In this document: piece after piece, positions 33,901-41,089 of the stretch | Numbering within the stretch: position 1 is the stretch's first letter | Layout: every line of letters starts with the position of its first letter | NCBI RefSeq assembly: GCF_026151205.1 | Contig: NC_087079.1 | Location: 7,554,635-7,618,634, forward strand | DNA: 64,000 bases | DNA from: Bolinopsis microptera | Lineage: Eukaryota; Ctenophora; Tentaculata; Lobata; Bolinopsidae | Direction of reading: 5' to 3' | Translations under genes and position numbers: made by a program | Notes under the pieces: model-generated | Told to the model about the DNA's origin: nothing | Databases searched by the model: none | The model's input: the letters and a program-made list of their open reading frames with translations, nothing else

Positions 33901-36900
33901 AGGTAAAATACTAGACACATAATAATAACAACAAATATAATTTATTAAGGTGCTTTTAATTTAGAATAAGGATTAAGGAATGCTGCCACACATTAATAAG
34001 TGTATTTAACAACACTAAACCCTATCTGTTGGAATAACATGTGTTAGTGTGTTTTAGACAAGTTTCCAACAAATGCTGTATAAAACTAGGAAATAAAACA
34101 GTCTGGACACTCGAGTTTACTTCCAGACTTCTTTACTCTTTTACATAATACAGTGTAGTGATTAATATTACCCCACATAATTAATTAATTGATTAATTAC
34201 CCACATAATTAATTAATTGACTAATTACCCACATCGAACAACTAAGTTTGTCACAAATTTCTTCCAATCGAGATCAGCTGATCAGAAAAAACTTCAAATG
34301 CACATGCAAGAGTTTCAATAATCGTTATCCTTGATTGGGCTTTGTAATAAAATTCATTCACAGCAGGCAATACGAAATTGCAATTTACATGGTCGTATGT
34401 TGATCTGATATCGATACAATATTGTGACTGTGTGATTATATTATAAAGTTACAGCTTCAGCATTAAATTTGCGCACAAATAATTAACATTCAGACATTCA
34501 GCTAACACTTTTAATCATTGACACTTTGACAGGTATAACACAATTTTTATTATTTGTTATATATTATTCCTAAATGATAAAATATTCATAATATTGTGAT
34601 TTGCGAAGTTATCATCGTTAATCTTTATAATATTTGGATATACATTATACATACATTAATTATTTTATGTTTGAAAAGTTCATCGTATATTTATAGATGG
34701 TTTTACTTGATTCCCCTATTATATTATCAAGCTATCAAGGGAAGTTTAGAGTGTCAGTTATTTATAAAAGAAACGATTACAATTTTGAATTTATATCACA
34801 TTATCATTATCCTTTTTTAGATGGAAACATACCAAATAATTTGTTTTATGGAATATTTATTTAGCAAGAGTTAATCCGACACTAAATGGTTTTAAAAAAG
34901 TGTTACTGAACTCTTAGGTAAAGTGGTTGAACAAGGATTTAAGTTAGCTGCATTGCCCAAGTTTGCAAAGTTTTATAAATCGAAATTAAATATATGGGGA
35001 AAATATGGTAGTGACATTTATGATGAATTTATCGAAATGCTTCAATCACCTAACATTATTTTGTGATTTTTATTGTCATATGTTAACTTTTTATTAAGTT
35101 ATAAAGATACTTTTATAATATTAATTGTTTGATTATTTGCGATTAATTTGTATTGATTTATTGTTTGTGACTTACAAATTAGTAATCAATGATTGACTAA
35201 TCATTGTAGTATCGTTTATAAAATTATTGTTAGAATTTAAATTTATATGAAGAATTTAAATGTATTATGAAGAAACACGATTTTGTAGATTCATTTATTG
35301 CTTGTTTAATTTGTATTAATTGTGCTTCTTGATTTATTATTATCTGTATCTGAGATTCTGTGATTAAATATATTTTGTTGATTATAATGTAATGATTGCA
35401 TAATTTATGGTAAATTTGTTATATTTCAGTATAGGTGTAGCCAGTCAACACCCTGGCTCCAAAATATGAAAGACTTGTTTTGATTCTAAATGATAAGCTC
35501 GAACATATCTGAAACACATATTAAAAAACATAGTAAGGAAACTAATCAACCAACCTATCAACAGGACTCAAATACTTTTTGACTACTACATTGGAAAAAG
35601 GCATATTCCATTCTTCTTTTTTATCTTTGTGAGCAAAATCAGCTATACTGCTAAAATAAATTTCACTATTAATTAGCTGAAACAATAAATCACAATAAAT
35701 AGCTGACAATGCTGCAAAAAATCAAGTTTCTAAATCTACTAGCTTGGAATAAGAATACAACCTCGTTGAACGAAGAATTTGCACATGAATCAGTAATAAA
35801 AGTAAGATTAGCTTCACAAGATCAGTAGTTACTATAAATCATTTACTACTGAGGCGATAATCACAAAAAAAGCGCTGACTCAAGAAAATAGTTTTCAATC
35901 TACCTGTCTGATTCTTTGAAGTACTTTTTAGCCACAACATTGGCGAAAGGTAGATTCCAATCTTCTTCAGCACTTCTTGCTGCAAACTTGGACAGCTTTT
36001 TAGCTCGAAAACACTCTCTCATTGCACCATTGGCGAAGGGCTGCAATGGTATTTATGATAGAATTTCCTATTTGAATTACTAGCATTAGAACAGGTACAT
36101 CCTTCTAGAATTGGTAAATTTATTTTTTAACTTCTAAAGAAAGAAGAATTGTCTACCTTTCCATCAATCCTAACTTCTACTTCATCAGAGAAGAATTCCC
36201 TCTTAGTCATATCATAGCGCCACCTCTTAGCTCTTTCAATCGGGAACTGCTCAATAATGTATGCCCATTGATCTTCTTGGTGTGTCTAAACAAGTAGCAC
36301 CGTAAACAGTTTATATATTGTTAATTTCCTTAAACTATTAAACAACAACAGCTCTTGCCTGAAATACCATCATATCTATGTCTCCTAGTCGTTACACTAT
36401 TCCATAATCCCCATAACCCAAGCCTGAAACTTTCCTAATCCCACAAAAGTATAGTTGCCGTTGTGTTACACAAGGAAGCGAATATTGCCTTTACCCCGTC
36501 AACTATCAGTTCATCTGCAGTATGACTAGTATGCAAAAGCCCAAAATTATCCTAAGTTGCTTGAAATTGGTATATCAATTTTATGAAATAATCATGAAAT
36601 ATGTCACTGCGCACTGTGCCCTACATAGACTGAAGGATATCTGGAAATCAAAACTCTCAAAGATTAAGATACGATTGTTCATAGCGGCTTATGAGTCAGT
36701 AATGCTCTACAGATCAGAAACCTGGACACTGACAAAGGCTCAAGAGAAAAGTTTGGACATACACAAAGATGCTGCGTATGGTGCTGGGTATCTCATGGAA
36801 GAACAAGGTCAGCAATATAACTTTGTATGGTAGCCTAGGCTGGCAAAGGAGTTACGAAGCAGGAGATTAAAAATGACGGGACACTGCATCAGACATCCTG

Positions 36901-39900
36901 AGCTTCTTGCCCGTGAGTCTTATGGGAACCTATGCATGGTAGAGCACCAATACCATGCATAGGTTCCCATAAGACTTAATCACTGCTCTGAGCACAGCAA
37001 GGACGGCCAAGACAAAGCTACTTGTCTATGTTACTGAAGGAAGTTGGGAAAAATTCTAGAGAAACTGCGAACCCTGATGCGGGACAAGGATATAAAGAGG
37101 GGGTTATCTGGCGTAGATCGGACTTAGTTTACATAATTGATAGCTTTTCTTGATATTGCTCTATAATTACATTTATATCTCTCCCGGCCATTGGTTCCGA
37201 GATTTGGTTGATCTTTGTTTTCTTGGGCGCCCTCCTTGAAGTCTTGTTGTTGTACATACATCTCCTGATTTATCCTGTACTTACCTGTTTATTTCATTTT
37301 CTGGCGTGAGCTGTCCGCCATGCTACGGTACGAGAAACAGCGGCAGTGCAAGATCCGGTTCTAAGAGATTTTTATGGTCGCGAAGAATCTCGCCAGGCTA
37401 CACTGCGTCGGTGGGAGAACTATTTAGGTTCATGACATCTAACGCCCGCCCAATCATGGCAGCCCCATGACAATAGGTTGATGTCCGACCCGTTGTCCTT
37501 GGCCTATCTCGAGTCGTTGGGTCTAGGCGGAAACGCCGAAAGGGATGATGTTACCTTCTTGACTTAAACGTAATGGTAAATTTTTCTCAAAATCCTTGAA
37601 TAAATGGGTAACCCCTAGTAATGTCTTTTCTAGCACTTTTAGATGTTGCAATGGTAGAGGTTGTCTCACTTGCAACAGTTTTAATCCTGTTAATACATTT
37701 AGGAGCAGTACTTTTAATAATGATTTTATCTTTGGACATACAAATTTTATATTTAATTGTAAAACTAATAATGTTATTTATGTTATTACCTGTTCTACCT
37801 GTAAAAAACAATATGTTGGAGAAACAACTCAACCACTTCATAAAAGAGTCAATGGCCACAGAAATTGTGTCAAAGCCAAATCATCCACATTTTTATATGA
37901 ACATTTTAATATTCCTGGTCACGTCTTCTCAGATGCTTCCATACAGATTGTAGATTATGTTGATTCTGACATGTCCACTGATGTCAAAAATGATTTACTT
38001 CTCCTGGAGGATTACTGGATAGAGAAGCTTGGGACAGCATTCCCTCTTGGTCTTAATGACAAGAAGAAAGGAACGGGCAACATCTCCCAAGATCGGGTTA
38101 TGAATTATTTTAGTGGACAGATTGCTCGATACAAACGTGGCAGAGGGAATGGAAAGAAGAAAGTTCAGCCTAAGAAGTCTCTGGATACCATAGAGTCTGA
38201 TATTAACAGGCTGAAAGATAACATCTCTTCAGAACATTCCATATACAAAACATTAAAATGTTATAGCTTATCAGATTTAGACACTCTCTACTCTTTGAGT
38301 CAATATAATTCAGGATTGATTTACAACGTATGTTCCTCTTTCTGTTCAACATTTTCCCCCAAATACCATCAGAACAAATCTGAATCCAGTAATAGAGAAT
38401 TTATAATTGTTCCATTTAATTGCAAATTCATTGATAATCTTAACCTAAAATCTATTTTCTCTGACACTTCAGTCATTGATTTGCTTCCCATTTTGATTCA
38501 GTCTTTTACACCATTACAGATTTATTATGAGTATAATGATCCTATAAGTCTTTCTATTTGTAACTATGCTTCATTCTTAAAGAAACTTTCTATTTCTGAT
38601 ATTAAATCTATTTTAGGTAGTCCATGCGATTGTCACTCCTCCCCTTTCAATTATCCTCCTCATGGACATGTAGTTACTGGTAATTTAGATATTGTTGATA
38701 ATGTTGAACTTAGGGAAGTACTTTCCTACGGTTGTAAATACAGAATTCCCACATTTAAATCTCCAGATGAGATATATATGTCAGTTACCGAAGCTGTCGA
38801 TAAATTTATAAAATCAAAAAGTAGAAAGTACTGTCAAAAAGAAGTAAAGTTCAGCGATTGGAAGGAAAAAGTGTTATCAATAGTTTCCAATCGTATTGAA
38901 TATTACAAGAAAAACTTTCCTGAAACATTTGAAATAAAAGAAAACACACTGGAAAAAGATGATGTTAAAAGAAGTCTTAAATTGCTGAAAAGTAAATACA
39001 TTATTTGTAGTATCGACAAAGCTTCTGGTAATTTTTCATTTATTTGTAAAAAGTTTTATGTAAAAACTCTTGTCAATGAAATGGGTTTTGATCCTAATAC
39101 TCTAGAATGTATAGGTAATGATACATATAAACCCTGTAGCGAAGACGAGACTCATTATGTCAATAAAATATCGGAGAGTCTAAAGGAGAGATTTAATGTA
39201 CAAGTTGAAGATAAAAACTTGCGACTAGCACGCATCTTCTGGAACCCTAAGCTTCATAAGAACCCTTACAAGGCGAGGTTCATTGCAGGTGCCCGTATTT
39301 GCGTTACGAAACAACTTAACGTCCAAGTTAACTGTTGTCTGAAACTTTTGAGGAAATACTTCAAGAAATACTGCGAGGCAATCTACAACAACAGCGGTAT
39401 AAACATGTTTTGGAGCATAGATTCCTCAAGTGAATTCCTTGAAGCTATCAAAAATAGCGATGTTTATAATATACAAGTATATGATTTTACTACTCTTTAT
39501 ACCAGATTAGACTTGATTGAAGTAGAGAATATGATTAATGAAGTTGTTGATTTAATATTTTCAGACCGTAATAGATATATTTGTATTTCTAAAAGAGACA
39601 GTAATACATGTTTCTTTTCCAATAAAACCTATGATTCTCATGCCTGCTTTAGTCAAGATGACCTAAAAGAGGCTGTTAAATTTATTATTTATAACACTTA
39701 TGTCGTCTTCGGTGGGATTGTATTCATACAAACCAAGGGTATTCCTATGGGTGGAAATTCAAGTTCCCCTATAGCTGATCTCACTGTTGGCAAAAAGGAA
39801 TTTAATTATATGAAACGTTTACTTCAGGAAAAGAAAATGGGATTAGCAAAGATATTATCCAATAATAAACGATATGTTGACGATTTATCTATTATTAACT

Positions 39901-41089
39901 ACCTTTACTTTCATAAATTGATTAAAGATATTTATCCTAATTCATTGGAGATGGAGCGAGCTGGTTCCAATAATAAAATCATTAACTACCTTGATTTAAA
40001 TATTAATATTTCCACAGAAGGACTAGAAATATCAGTGTATAACAAAACTGATGATTATAATTTTCATGTTGTATCCCTTACATTTCCTCACAGTAACATC
40101 CCAACCGAGGTTGGCTACAACGTTTTTTCAAGTCAAGTTCTTAGATATGGTAATGTTTGCACTAGATTGGATATCTTTACCTCCCATCTTCACAAAATAT
40201 TCAAAATTCTAATTGATAGAGGATATAGCCGTGATAGACTGATTAAAGGCATTAAACGTTGTCTGAGGAAATATGATAACGTTTTCAGGAAGTTCGGTAT
40301 TCTAGATGACCGTAACATTATTAAAGAACTCCCCTGATATCTTTTGATTTATTGAAACACGGGTACTAACTCTGCTAAACTGAACAAATTCTGAAACTTA
40401 GGTGAATAAGTGTACAACGTGCTAAACCGAAGTTCAGACTGACCAGTGAAAATGGGCGAGCGTACCAAGTGTCATTTTAATTAGAAGTTTTAGTCAGTGA
40501 TTATTATTGAAGCTTGTAATTACAATATCTAATGCTCCTATAAATACTTTAATTAATTGTTTGTCCCGTTATTCTTTTTCCTTCCTCTTTTCCTTGTCAT
40601 CCCCTTTAGTTTTAAGATTCTTGCTATAAATGGCTACGGCTAACACTATTAATGCTAAGTACCAAACAACAAGTGGGAGGTGGATCGTTGGTACCATTAA
40701 ATCGATTTAACACCGCAATTCCAGTCGCAAGCCTGGGACCACTACTAGCATAGTCACAACATCTACAAAGCTGCCATATAGCCTGACTGACAATTTTCTC
40801 GACTGACTGACAATGTTTCTTCTTTTTCCCCATTTAGAATACAAAGATTAGTACATTTTAGCTTATGATTAATATTATATTTTTACCTATAGTTTACTTA
40901 GATTTCGACATAGTAATAGTAGTAGTATATGTCACTCCATAATACATAAGCATTGTTCATAACCAAACTTACATAATCTTGGACTACTTTCGAGCAGACT
41001 TTCCATTTCTTGGATGCTGAAAAGGTCCTTTTAGCTGGTCTTTTCTCGAAATCCGGCTGACCTGACTTCTCATCCAATTCCGTCACCAT
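15804..41089 (-). CDS. EEF2K: Eukaryotic elongation factor 2 kinase, 16 exons plus a duplicated exon
   Basis: EEF2K is the cytosolic calmodulin-dependent alpha-kinase that phosphorylates eEF2 and slows translation elongation. Coding exons: 41089-40973, 36285-36157, 36040-35904, [35650-35555 cassette], 33858-33695, 33302-33223, 25519-25324, 25031-24957, 24657-24557, 24233-24117, 23892-23677, 22939-22807, 17951-17899, 16719-16619, 16476-16394, 16198-16105, 15921-15804. All have AG/GT ends and phases that add up to 637 codons plus stop without the cassette (human, 725). In order: a basic calmodulin-binding-like segment (KRTFSASKKWKVC), the alpha-kinase domain with ANGAMRECF, the ATP-site Lys in VVAKKY, PPKKIDIMQM, KYNSNSGYV, GVGDLYTDPQIHT and zinc ligands in FFNTHRCNVICEALG, then a regulatory loop and C-terminal SEL1-like helices. 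The first exon may begin further upstream. Confidence 0.95.
16105..16198 (-). CDS. EEF2K: EEF2K exon 15
   Basis: It encodes MDTHEPTYQILAKIAEMFQH and then GGHGLNKDPL, aligned with human DEPRYMMLAREAEMLFTGGY. Donor GTATGT, acceptor CTCCCAG. Confidence 0.9.
16250..16342. repeat. 11-bp minisatellite in EEF2K intron 14
   Basis: About eight units of TATGCTAATTA fill roughly half of the 195-bp intron between 16394 and 16198. They are AT-rich and simple. Confidence 0.9.
16394..16476 (-). CDS. EEF2K: EEF2K exon 14
   Basis: It encodes GLYGVEENWVKAEKYYRKYT followed by ECSSAGS, the SEL1-like segment aligned with human NLSPDRCQDWLEALHWYNTA. Confidence 0.9.
16619..16719 (-). CDS. EEF2K: EEF2K exon 13
   Basis: It encodes DNLVSESEGIMYMEKAAKHG and then TITAILNVAQAYH, matching the family's KGFDYLLKAAEAGDRQSMIL. 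It starts in phase 0 after ATTTTCAG. Confidence 0.9.
17899..17951 (-). CDS. EEF2K: EEF2K exon 12 (53 nt)
   Basis: Acceptor AATTTTCAG and donor GTAAGTTC bound CLHLNIYHDELRELELN. It restores phase between exon 11 (1-nt overhang) and exon 13 (phase 0), and corresponds to the human YSQLPHHILADVSL region. Confidence 0.8.
17952..19803. other. EEF2K intron 11, with GTCGAACT-type repeats
   Basis: Two blocks, 18058-18176 and 19254-19383, are built from variants of TGTCGAACTNNAGTACGTG and its complement TAGTTCGACA, including CCAGGTAGCGTA in both. TTCAGTCGAGCAAGCT occurs at 18022 and 19621. The repeats are imperfect and partly inverted. No exon is supported apart from the pentraxin-like gene that follows. 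Confidence 0.5.
19804..20454 (-). CDS. Pentraxin-like domain (probably a broken or array-disrupted gene)
   Basis: The reading frame LRFPEKVSTNNYIKLNPDFS runs into KVTTAVSVCTWMKKFLD and continues to TGA at 19806-19804. Pentraxin hallmarks are SVCTWMK (HxCxW/T-like strand), WYHFCLVWSS, the calcium-binding-type GQDQDSLGGGFDVNQAF, and GGEIYQLNVFSRALRIEDIA. About 190 residues correspond to one full pentraxin (LamG-fold) domain, usually secreted and calcium-dependent in ligand binding. The last 40 residues come from a GC-rich sequence with an internal duplication (19806-19880) and differ from the family. It lies in EEF2K intron 11 on the same strand. A matching signal peptide is at 21091, but a tandem array puts it out of frame. 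Confidence 0.8.
   Translation of the reverse strand: MRFPEKVSTNNYIKLNPDFSKVTTAVSVCTWMKKFLDPRAQHIWFSYAVPGRFNELMLSDWYHNVVGNTDVMEWTDLVLLKNEWYHFCLVWSSASSLMEFHVNGVLVKSHVTTTSRLNNSCGTLIVGQDQDSLGGGFDVNQAFGGEIYQLNVFSRALRIEDIAAMYYDGRCSRLASYLVHDVVVSWEELLGATRSGAVQEVSAECDALRCSAGGVR
20401..21030. repeat. 49-bp tandem array derived from the pentraxin-like N-terminal coding sequence
   Basis: About eleven copies of the segment coding RFPEKVSTNNYIKLNP are arranged head to tail. Most units are 49 bp (for example 20636 to 20685), while some carry an extra piece of about 19 bp (TAACTTTGGAGAAGTCAGG). Junctions fall at CCCTGA, present at both ends of the original segment, suggesting slippage at microhomology. As 49 is not a multiple of three, each unit shifts frame; reading from the signal peptide reaches a TGA within the second unit. 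Confidence 0.85.
21036..21091 (-). CDS. Pentraxin-like gene, signal peptide start
   Basis: ATG at 21091-21089 opens MFAVLFLCLIAGSLADTDQW, a typical signal peptide with cleavage expected after SLA. It continues NKALRFPEKVST into the array. The frame differs by one from that of the pentraxin domain (637 nt from this ATG to Leu at 20454), so the gene is intact only if splicing or a different copy number restores it. Confidence 0.65.
21110..22290. repeat. Tandem duplication of the pentraxin-like 5' flank
   Basis: Blocks at about 21196-21690 and 21790-22260 share TTTTAATCAAAAGTTGGGAG, then CGCCGTCC, AACCAACC or AACCGGTTATGATATTAAC, CATCATAAGTAAGACTAGAA and CTTGTGATATCCTGCATATC-type sequence. A third partial copy starts at 21134. 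Next to the second block, minus-strand ATGTTTGCTATATTG (about 21776) looks like a decayed copy of the signal-peptide start, so a paralogous first exon was duplicated and lost. Confidence 0.75.
22300..22806. other. EEF2K intron 11, 5' part
   Basis: AT-rich sequence; no exon, repeat array or mobile element recognised. Confidence 0.4.
22807..22939 (-). CDS. EEF2K: EEF2K exon 11
   Basis: It encodes VHFDLALYHYMGRFEEDKTA and DNKSALFHLKTAADCGLSIAE, matching the family's VHLAMVRYHEGGRFCEKGEE and SAVFHLEHAANLGELEAI. Acceptor CTGACAG; donor G|GTTTGA. Confidence 0.95.
22940..23676. other. EEF2K intron 10
   Basis: Intronic AT-rich sequence; one CACGTG near 23265. Nothing else seen. Confidence 0.4.
23677..23892 (-). 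CDS. EEF2K: EEF2K exon 10 with in-frame 24-bp repeat
   Basis: 72 codons, phase 0 at both ends. EELKRSQLYGSNNRRPSCVM leads into a regulatory-loop segment with three copies of CDISTSDT (GATATCAGTACTAGCGACACGTGC) and then EKEERATILGQ, equivalent to the family's KKIGKSILGKVH. The Ser/Thr-rich repeat is an in-frame minisatellite and may add phosphorylatable residues. Confidence 0.9.
24117..24233 (-). CDS. EEF2K: EEF2K exon 9
   Basis: 39 codons in phase 0: ENQFNLNNVGGVGQQIPKIR, then LPSSSFDAPEDTPDQAWDT. This is low-conservation regulatory loop, assigned by phase and position between exons 8 and 10. Confidence 0.75.
24557..24657 (-). CDS. EEF2K: EEF2K exon 8
   Basis: The acceptor CACGTGACAG is part of the flanking minisatellite. 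The exon encodes SSSLSSMESEGKSTVERDVF and then IDSGIDEGSIGRK, a Ser-rich regulatory loop with a DSGID motif. Phases fit exon 7 (1-nt overhang) and exon 9. Confidence 0.8.
24658..24840. repeat. 23-bp CACGTG minisatellite abutting the exon 8 acceptor
   Basis: Eight units of TGTCACGTGRKTTGTATRTTAAT have CAC at 24662, 24685, 24708, 24731, 24754, 24777, 24800 and 24823 (the last is CACGTA). Alternate units differ at GTGGG/GTGAT. The unit nearest exon 8 supplies the AG of the 3' splice site (CACGTGACAG on the minus strand, others CACGTGACAA). Confidence 0.9.
24957..25031 (-). CDS. EEF2K: EEF2K exon 7
   Basis: It encodes LSRFDLTTKERKRTTTTGDG followed by KTCL, matching the family's LAPFDLSPRERDAV just after the kinase domain. 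Acceptor TTTCCCCAG; donor GTAAGT. Confidence 0.9.
25324..25519 (-). CDS. EEF2K: EEF2K exon 6 (alpha-kinase catalytic core)
   Basis: It encodes AFSHFTFEASGHKCMVVDVQ, then GVGDLYTDPQIHT and GNLATKGIALFF, ending FFNTHRCNVICEALG. This holds the catalytic Asp of the DPQIH region and the His/Cys zinc ligands (HxCxxxC) known in alpha-kinases. The acceptor is the last member of a large array of identical acceptors. Confidence 0.95.
25520..26071. repeat. 28-bp minisatellite made of the exon 6 3' splice site, about 20 units
   Basis: On the plus strand the unit is TGCGGAGGGAGATGTGTGAG followed by GGAATGCC. On the minus strand, the coding strand of EEF2K, each unit reads CACACATCTCCCTCCGCAG|G, a pyrimidine tract plus AG. 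The copy nearest exon 6 is the functional acceptor; about 19 upstream copies could in principle also serve. Variants include ATGCATGCGG near 25711. Confidence 0.95.
26072..26514. other. EEF2K intron 5, no feature seen
   Basis: Ordinary intronic sequence between the splice-site array and the MITE; no exon recognised. Confidence 0.4.
26515..27036. mobile_element. 522-bp MITE with GGGGTCGTTCACATATTA termini
   Basis: The terminal inverted repeat GGGGTCGTTCACATATTACG continues as TAATCA; the other end matches 25 of 26 bases. TTG flanks both sides (26512-26514, 27037-27039), a possible 3-bp target duplication. Inside are GTAATCAACCGTTA repeats and several C runs. No coding capacity. The 3-bp duplication is reminiscent of Harbinger-type elements, but the superfamily is not settled. 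Confidence 0.8.
27177..28674 (+). pseudogene. Intronless BTB/POZ-like gene broken by a frameshift and a stop
   Basis: ATG at 27177 opens MEETILLMLKDEDPLNVSKQ and a BTB-like fold: LLVADSAMFRYLIEEM, VELEFDDFLAENVTLFITLL, ELNKLAEVFVIDWMKEECRQ. Around 27470-27498 the frame shifts by one, and homology continues as EECMYTIRKWDNKAMMNVLL for about 230 residues with no domain I can name. A TGA at 28177-28179 interrupts that frame, which then stays open to 28672 and ends in a Gly-rich tail. It lies in EEF2K intron 5 on the opposite strand and has no introns, so it may be a retrocopy. A small intron or sequencing error near 27490 is an alternative to a true frameshift. Confidence 0.6.
28675..29707. other. 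EEF2K intron 5, AT-rich with TA microsatellites
   Basis: No exon is supported. TA runs occur at 29420-29443 and 29691-29706, the second abutting the 537-bp tandem repeat. Confidence 0.4.
29708..31002. repeat. 537-bp tandem repeat, about 2.4 copies, inside a TA microsatellite
   Basis: Units begin with GTAGCTATTACCTTGCTAGT at 29708, 30245 and 30782; the third stops after CCCAGTAGCCAATCATAATA. Copies look identical over their length. (TA)n borders both the start and the end. The unit end recurs inverted at 32549-32590. It has no evident coding capacity, so it looks like a satellite-forming or tandemly inserted non-autonomous element that targets TA repeats. Confidence 0.9.
31399..31656. repeat. 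10-bp minisatellite, about 25 units
   Basis: Tandem GTAGCAGCCT with GTAGTAGCCT and GTAGCAGTCT variants. As ten is not a multiple of three, all frames are sampled and the open frames are repeat artefacts. Confidence 0.9.
31795..32068 (+). mobile_element. tRNA-Gly-derived SINE
   Basis: The head contains an A box (GGTGGTGTAGTGGTAACAC) and a B box (GGGTTCAAATCC) with an anticodon-loop segment GCCTCCCAAGC that resembles tRNA-Gly(CCC). The acceptor ends do not pair, so it is not a functional tRNA. A body of about 200 bp ends in TTGTTGTTGTAA. TAATATATAAT is found on both sides, a likely target duplication. Confidence 0.85.
32069..33222. other. EEF2K intron 5, inverted fragment of the 537-bp repeat
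   Basis: 32549-32590 is the reverse complement of the 537-bp unit end (ATGATTGGCTACTGGGACAC, then GTCATACACACGGTTGGAT), again bordered by TA runs. No exon seen before exon 5. Confidence 0.6.
33223..33302 (-). CDS. EEF2K: EEF2K exon 5
   Basis: It encodes GEYVKYNSNSGYVESNSQHI and then CRNTPQ, almost the family's GKYIKYNSNSGFVRDD...RLTPQ. Donor CAG|GTAACT joins exon 6 in phase 0; the acceptor GTGTTTCAG is the last unit of an array. Confidence 0.95.
33303..33466. repeat. 33-bp minisatellite made of the exon 5 3' splice site, 5 units
   Basis: On the plus strand: CCTCTGAAACACGTACAAAT followed by TAAACAGTGTTTC. On the minus strand each unit reads TTTGTACGTGTTTCAG|AGG, the acceptor used by exon 5. 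The units are essentially identical. Confidence 0.95.
33695..33858 (-). CDS. EEF2K: EEF2K exon 4
   Basis: It encodes QAYFDDIQLQMDAKFWSEEY, then NKANPPKKIDIMQMMIVELV and DRPDSPLYHVESVI, matching the family's VYFEDVRLQMEAKLWGEEYN and PPKQVDIMQMCIIELKDRPG. Confidence 0.95.
33859..35554. other. EEF2K intron 3/3b, with a small unassigned open frame
   Basis: Very AT-rich. On the plus strand about 34897-35066 is a 56-codon open frame (ELLGKVVEQGFKLAALPKFA, ending MLQSPNIIL, stop) whose composition looks protein-coding. I recognise no family and see no start, so it may be a relict. Confidence 0.3.
35555..35650 (-). CDS. EEF2K: EEF2K exon 3b: duplicated ATP-site cassette exon
   Basis: Acceptor TTATTTTAG and donor ATAG|GTTGG bound 96 nt coding IADFAHKDKKEEWNMPFSNV and then VVKKYLSPVDR. 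This repeats the second half of exon 3 (EEDWNLPFANVVAKKYFKES). It begins and ends in the same phase as the exon 3/exon 4 junction, so it can be included without shifting frame, which would double the strand bearing the ATP-site Lys. Whether it is a cassette or is used with an internal donor of exon 3 cannot be told from sequence. Confidence 0.8.
35904..36040 (-). CDS. EEF2K: EEF2K exon 3 (glycine loop and ATP-site lysine)
   Basis: It encodes PFANGAMRECFRAKKLSKFA and then ARSAEEDWNLPFANVVAKKY, matching human PFGRGAMRECFRTKKLSNFL and NYVAKRYIEPVDR. The Lys in VVAKKY corresponds to the ATP-contacting Lys of the family. Confidence 0.95.
36157..36285 (-). CDS. EEF2K: EEF2K exon 2
   Basis: 43 codons in phase 0: THQEDQWAYIIEQFPIERAK, RWRYDMTKREFFSDEVEVRI, matching human DPWAEFHLEEIATERATRHR and YNAVTGEWLDDEV. 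Confidence 0.9.
36520..37140 (+). mobile_element. Degenerate LINE fragment, RT C-terminal region
   Basis: MTSMQKPKIILS leads to ALHRLKDIWKSKLSKIKIRL and YESVMLYRSETWTLTKAQEK, the thumb/C-terminal motif of endonuclease-type LINE reverse transcriptases (LLYGSETWTLT). Out of frame downstream come RRLKMTGHCIRHPELL and RPRQSYLSMLLKE, also typical of these proteins. It is truncated, frameshifted, and interrupted by a 26-bp inverted repeat. Confidence 0.8.
36916..36976. repeat. Perfect 26-bp inverted repeat with 9-nt loop
   Basis: The left arm 36916-36941 (AGTCTTATGGGAACCTATGC ATGGTA) and right arm 36951-36976 are exact reverse complements, separated by GAGCACCAA. It sits inside the LINE remnant and duplicates part of it in inverted form. 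Confidence 0.95.
37563..40337 (+). mobile_element. Naiad-type Penelope-like element, N-terminal GIY-YIG plus reverse transcriptase
   Basis: An open frame of about 925 codons without a stop. The N-terminus has Cys-rich CCNGRGCLTC and a GIY-YIG nuclease: VIYVITCSTCKKQYVGETTQ, then LHKRVNGHR (CCHH pattern), with Glu in EDYWIEKL. A linker contains CDC in GSPCDCHSSPF. The reverse transcriptase has VYDFTTLYTRLDL (motif A), IQTKGIPMGGNSSSPIADL (B) and RYVDDLSIINY (C), ending IIKELP. Canonical Penelope elements carry GIY-YIG after the RT; the reverse order with a CxC linker is the hallmark published for the Naiad/Chlamys clade. All catalytic motifs look intact. No in-frame ATG exists before the nuclease (the frame opens after TGA at 37560), so the copy may be 5'-truncated. 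It is antisense within EEF2K intron 1. Confidence 0.92.
40338..40972. other. Naiad 3' region and EEF2K intron 1
   Basis: Probable 3' flank of the element, AT-rich; I find no direct repeat of the 5' flank and so no clear pseudo-LTR. Nothing else seen. Confidence 0.35.
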
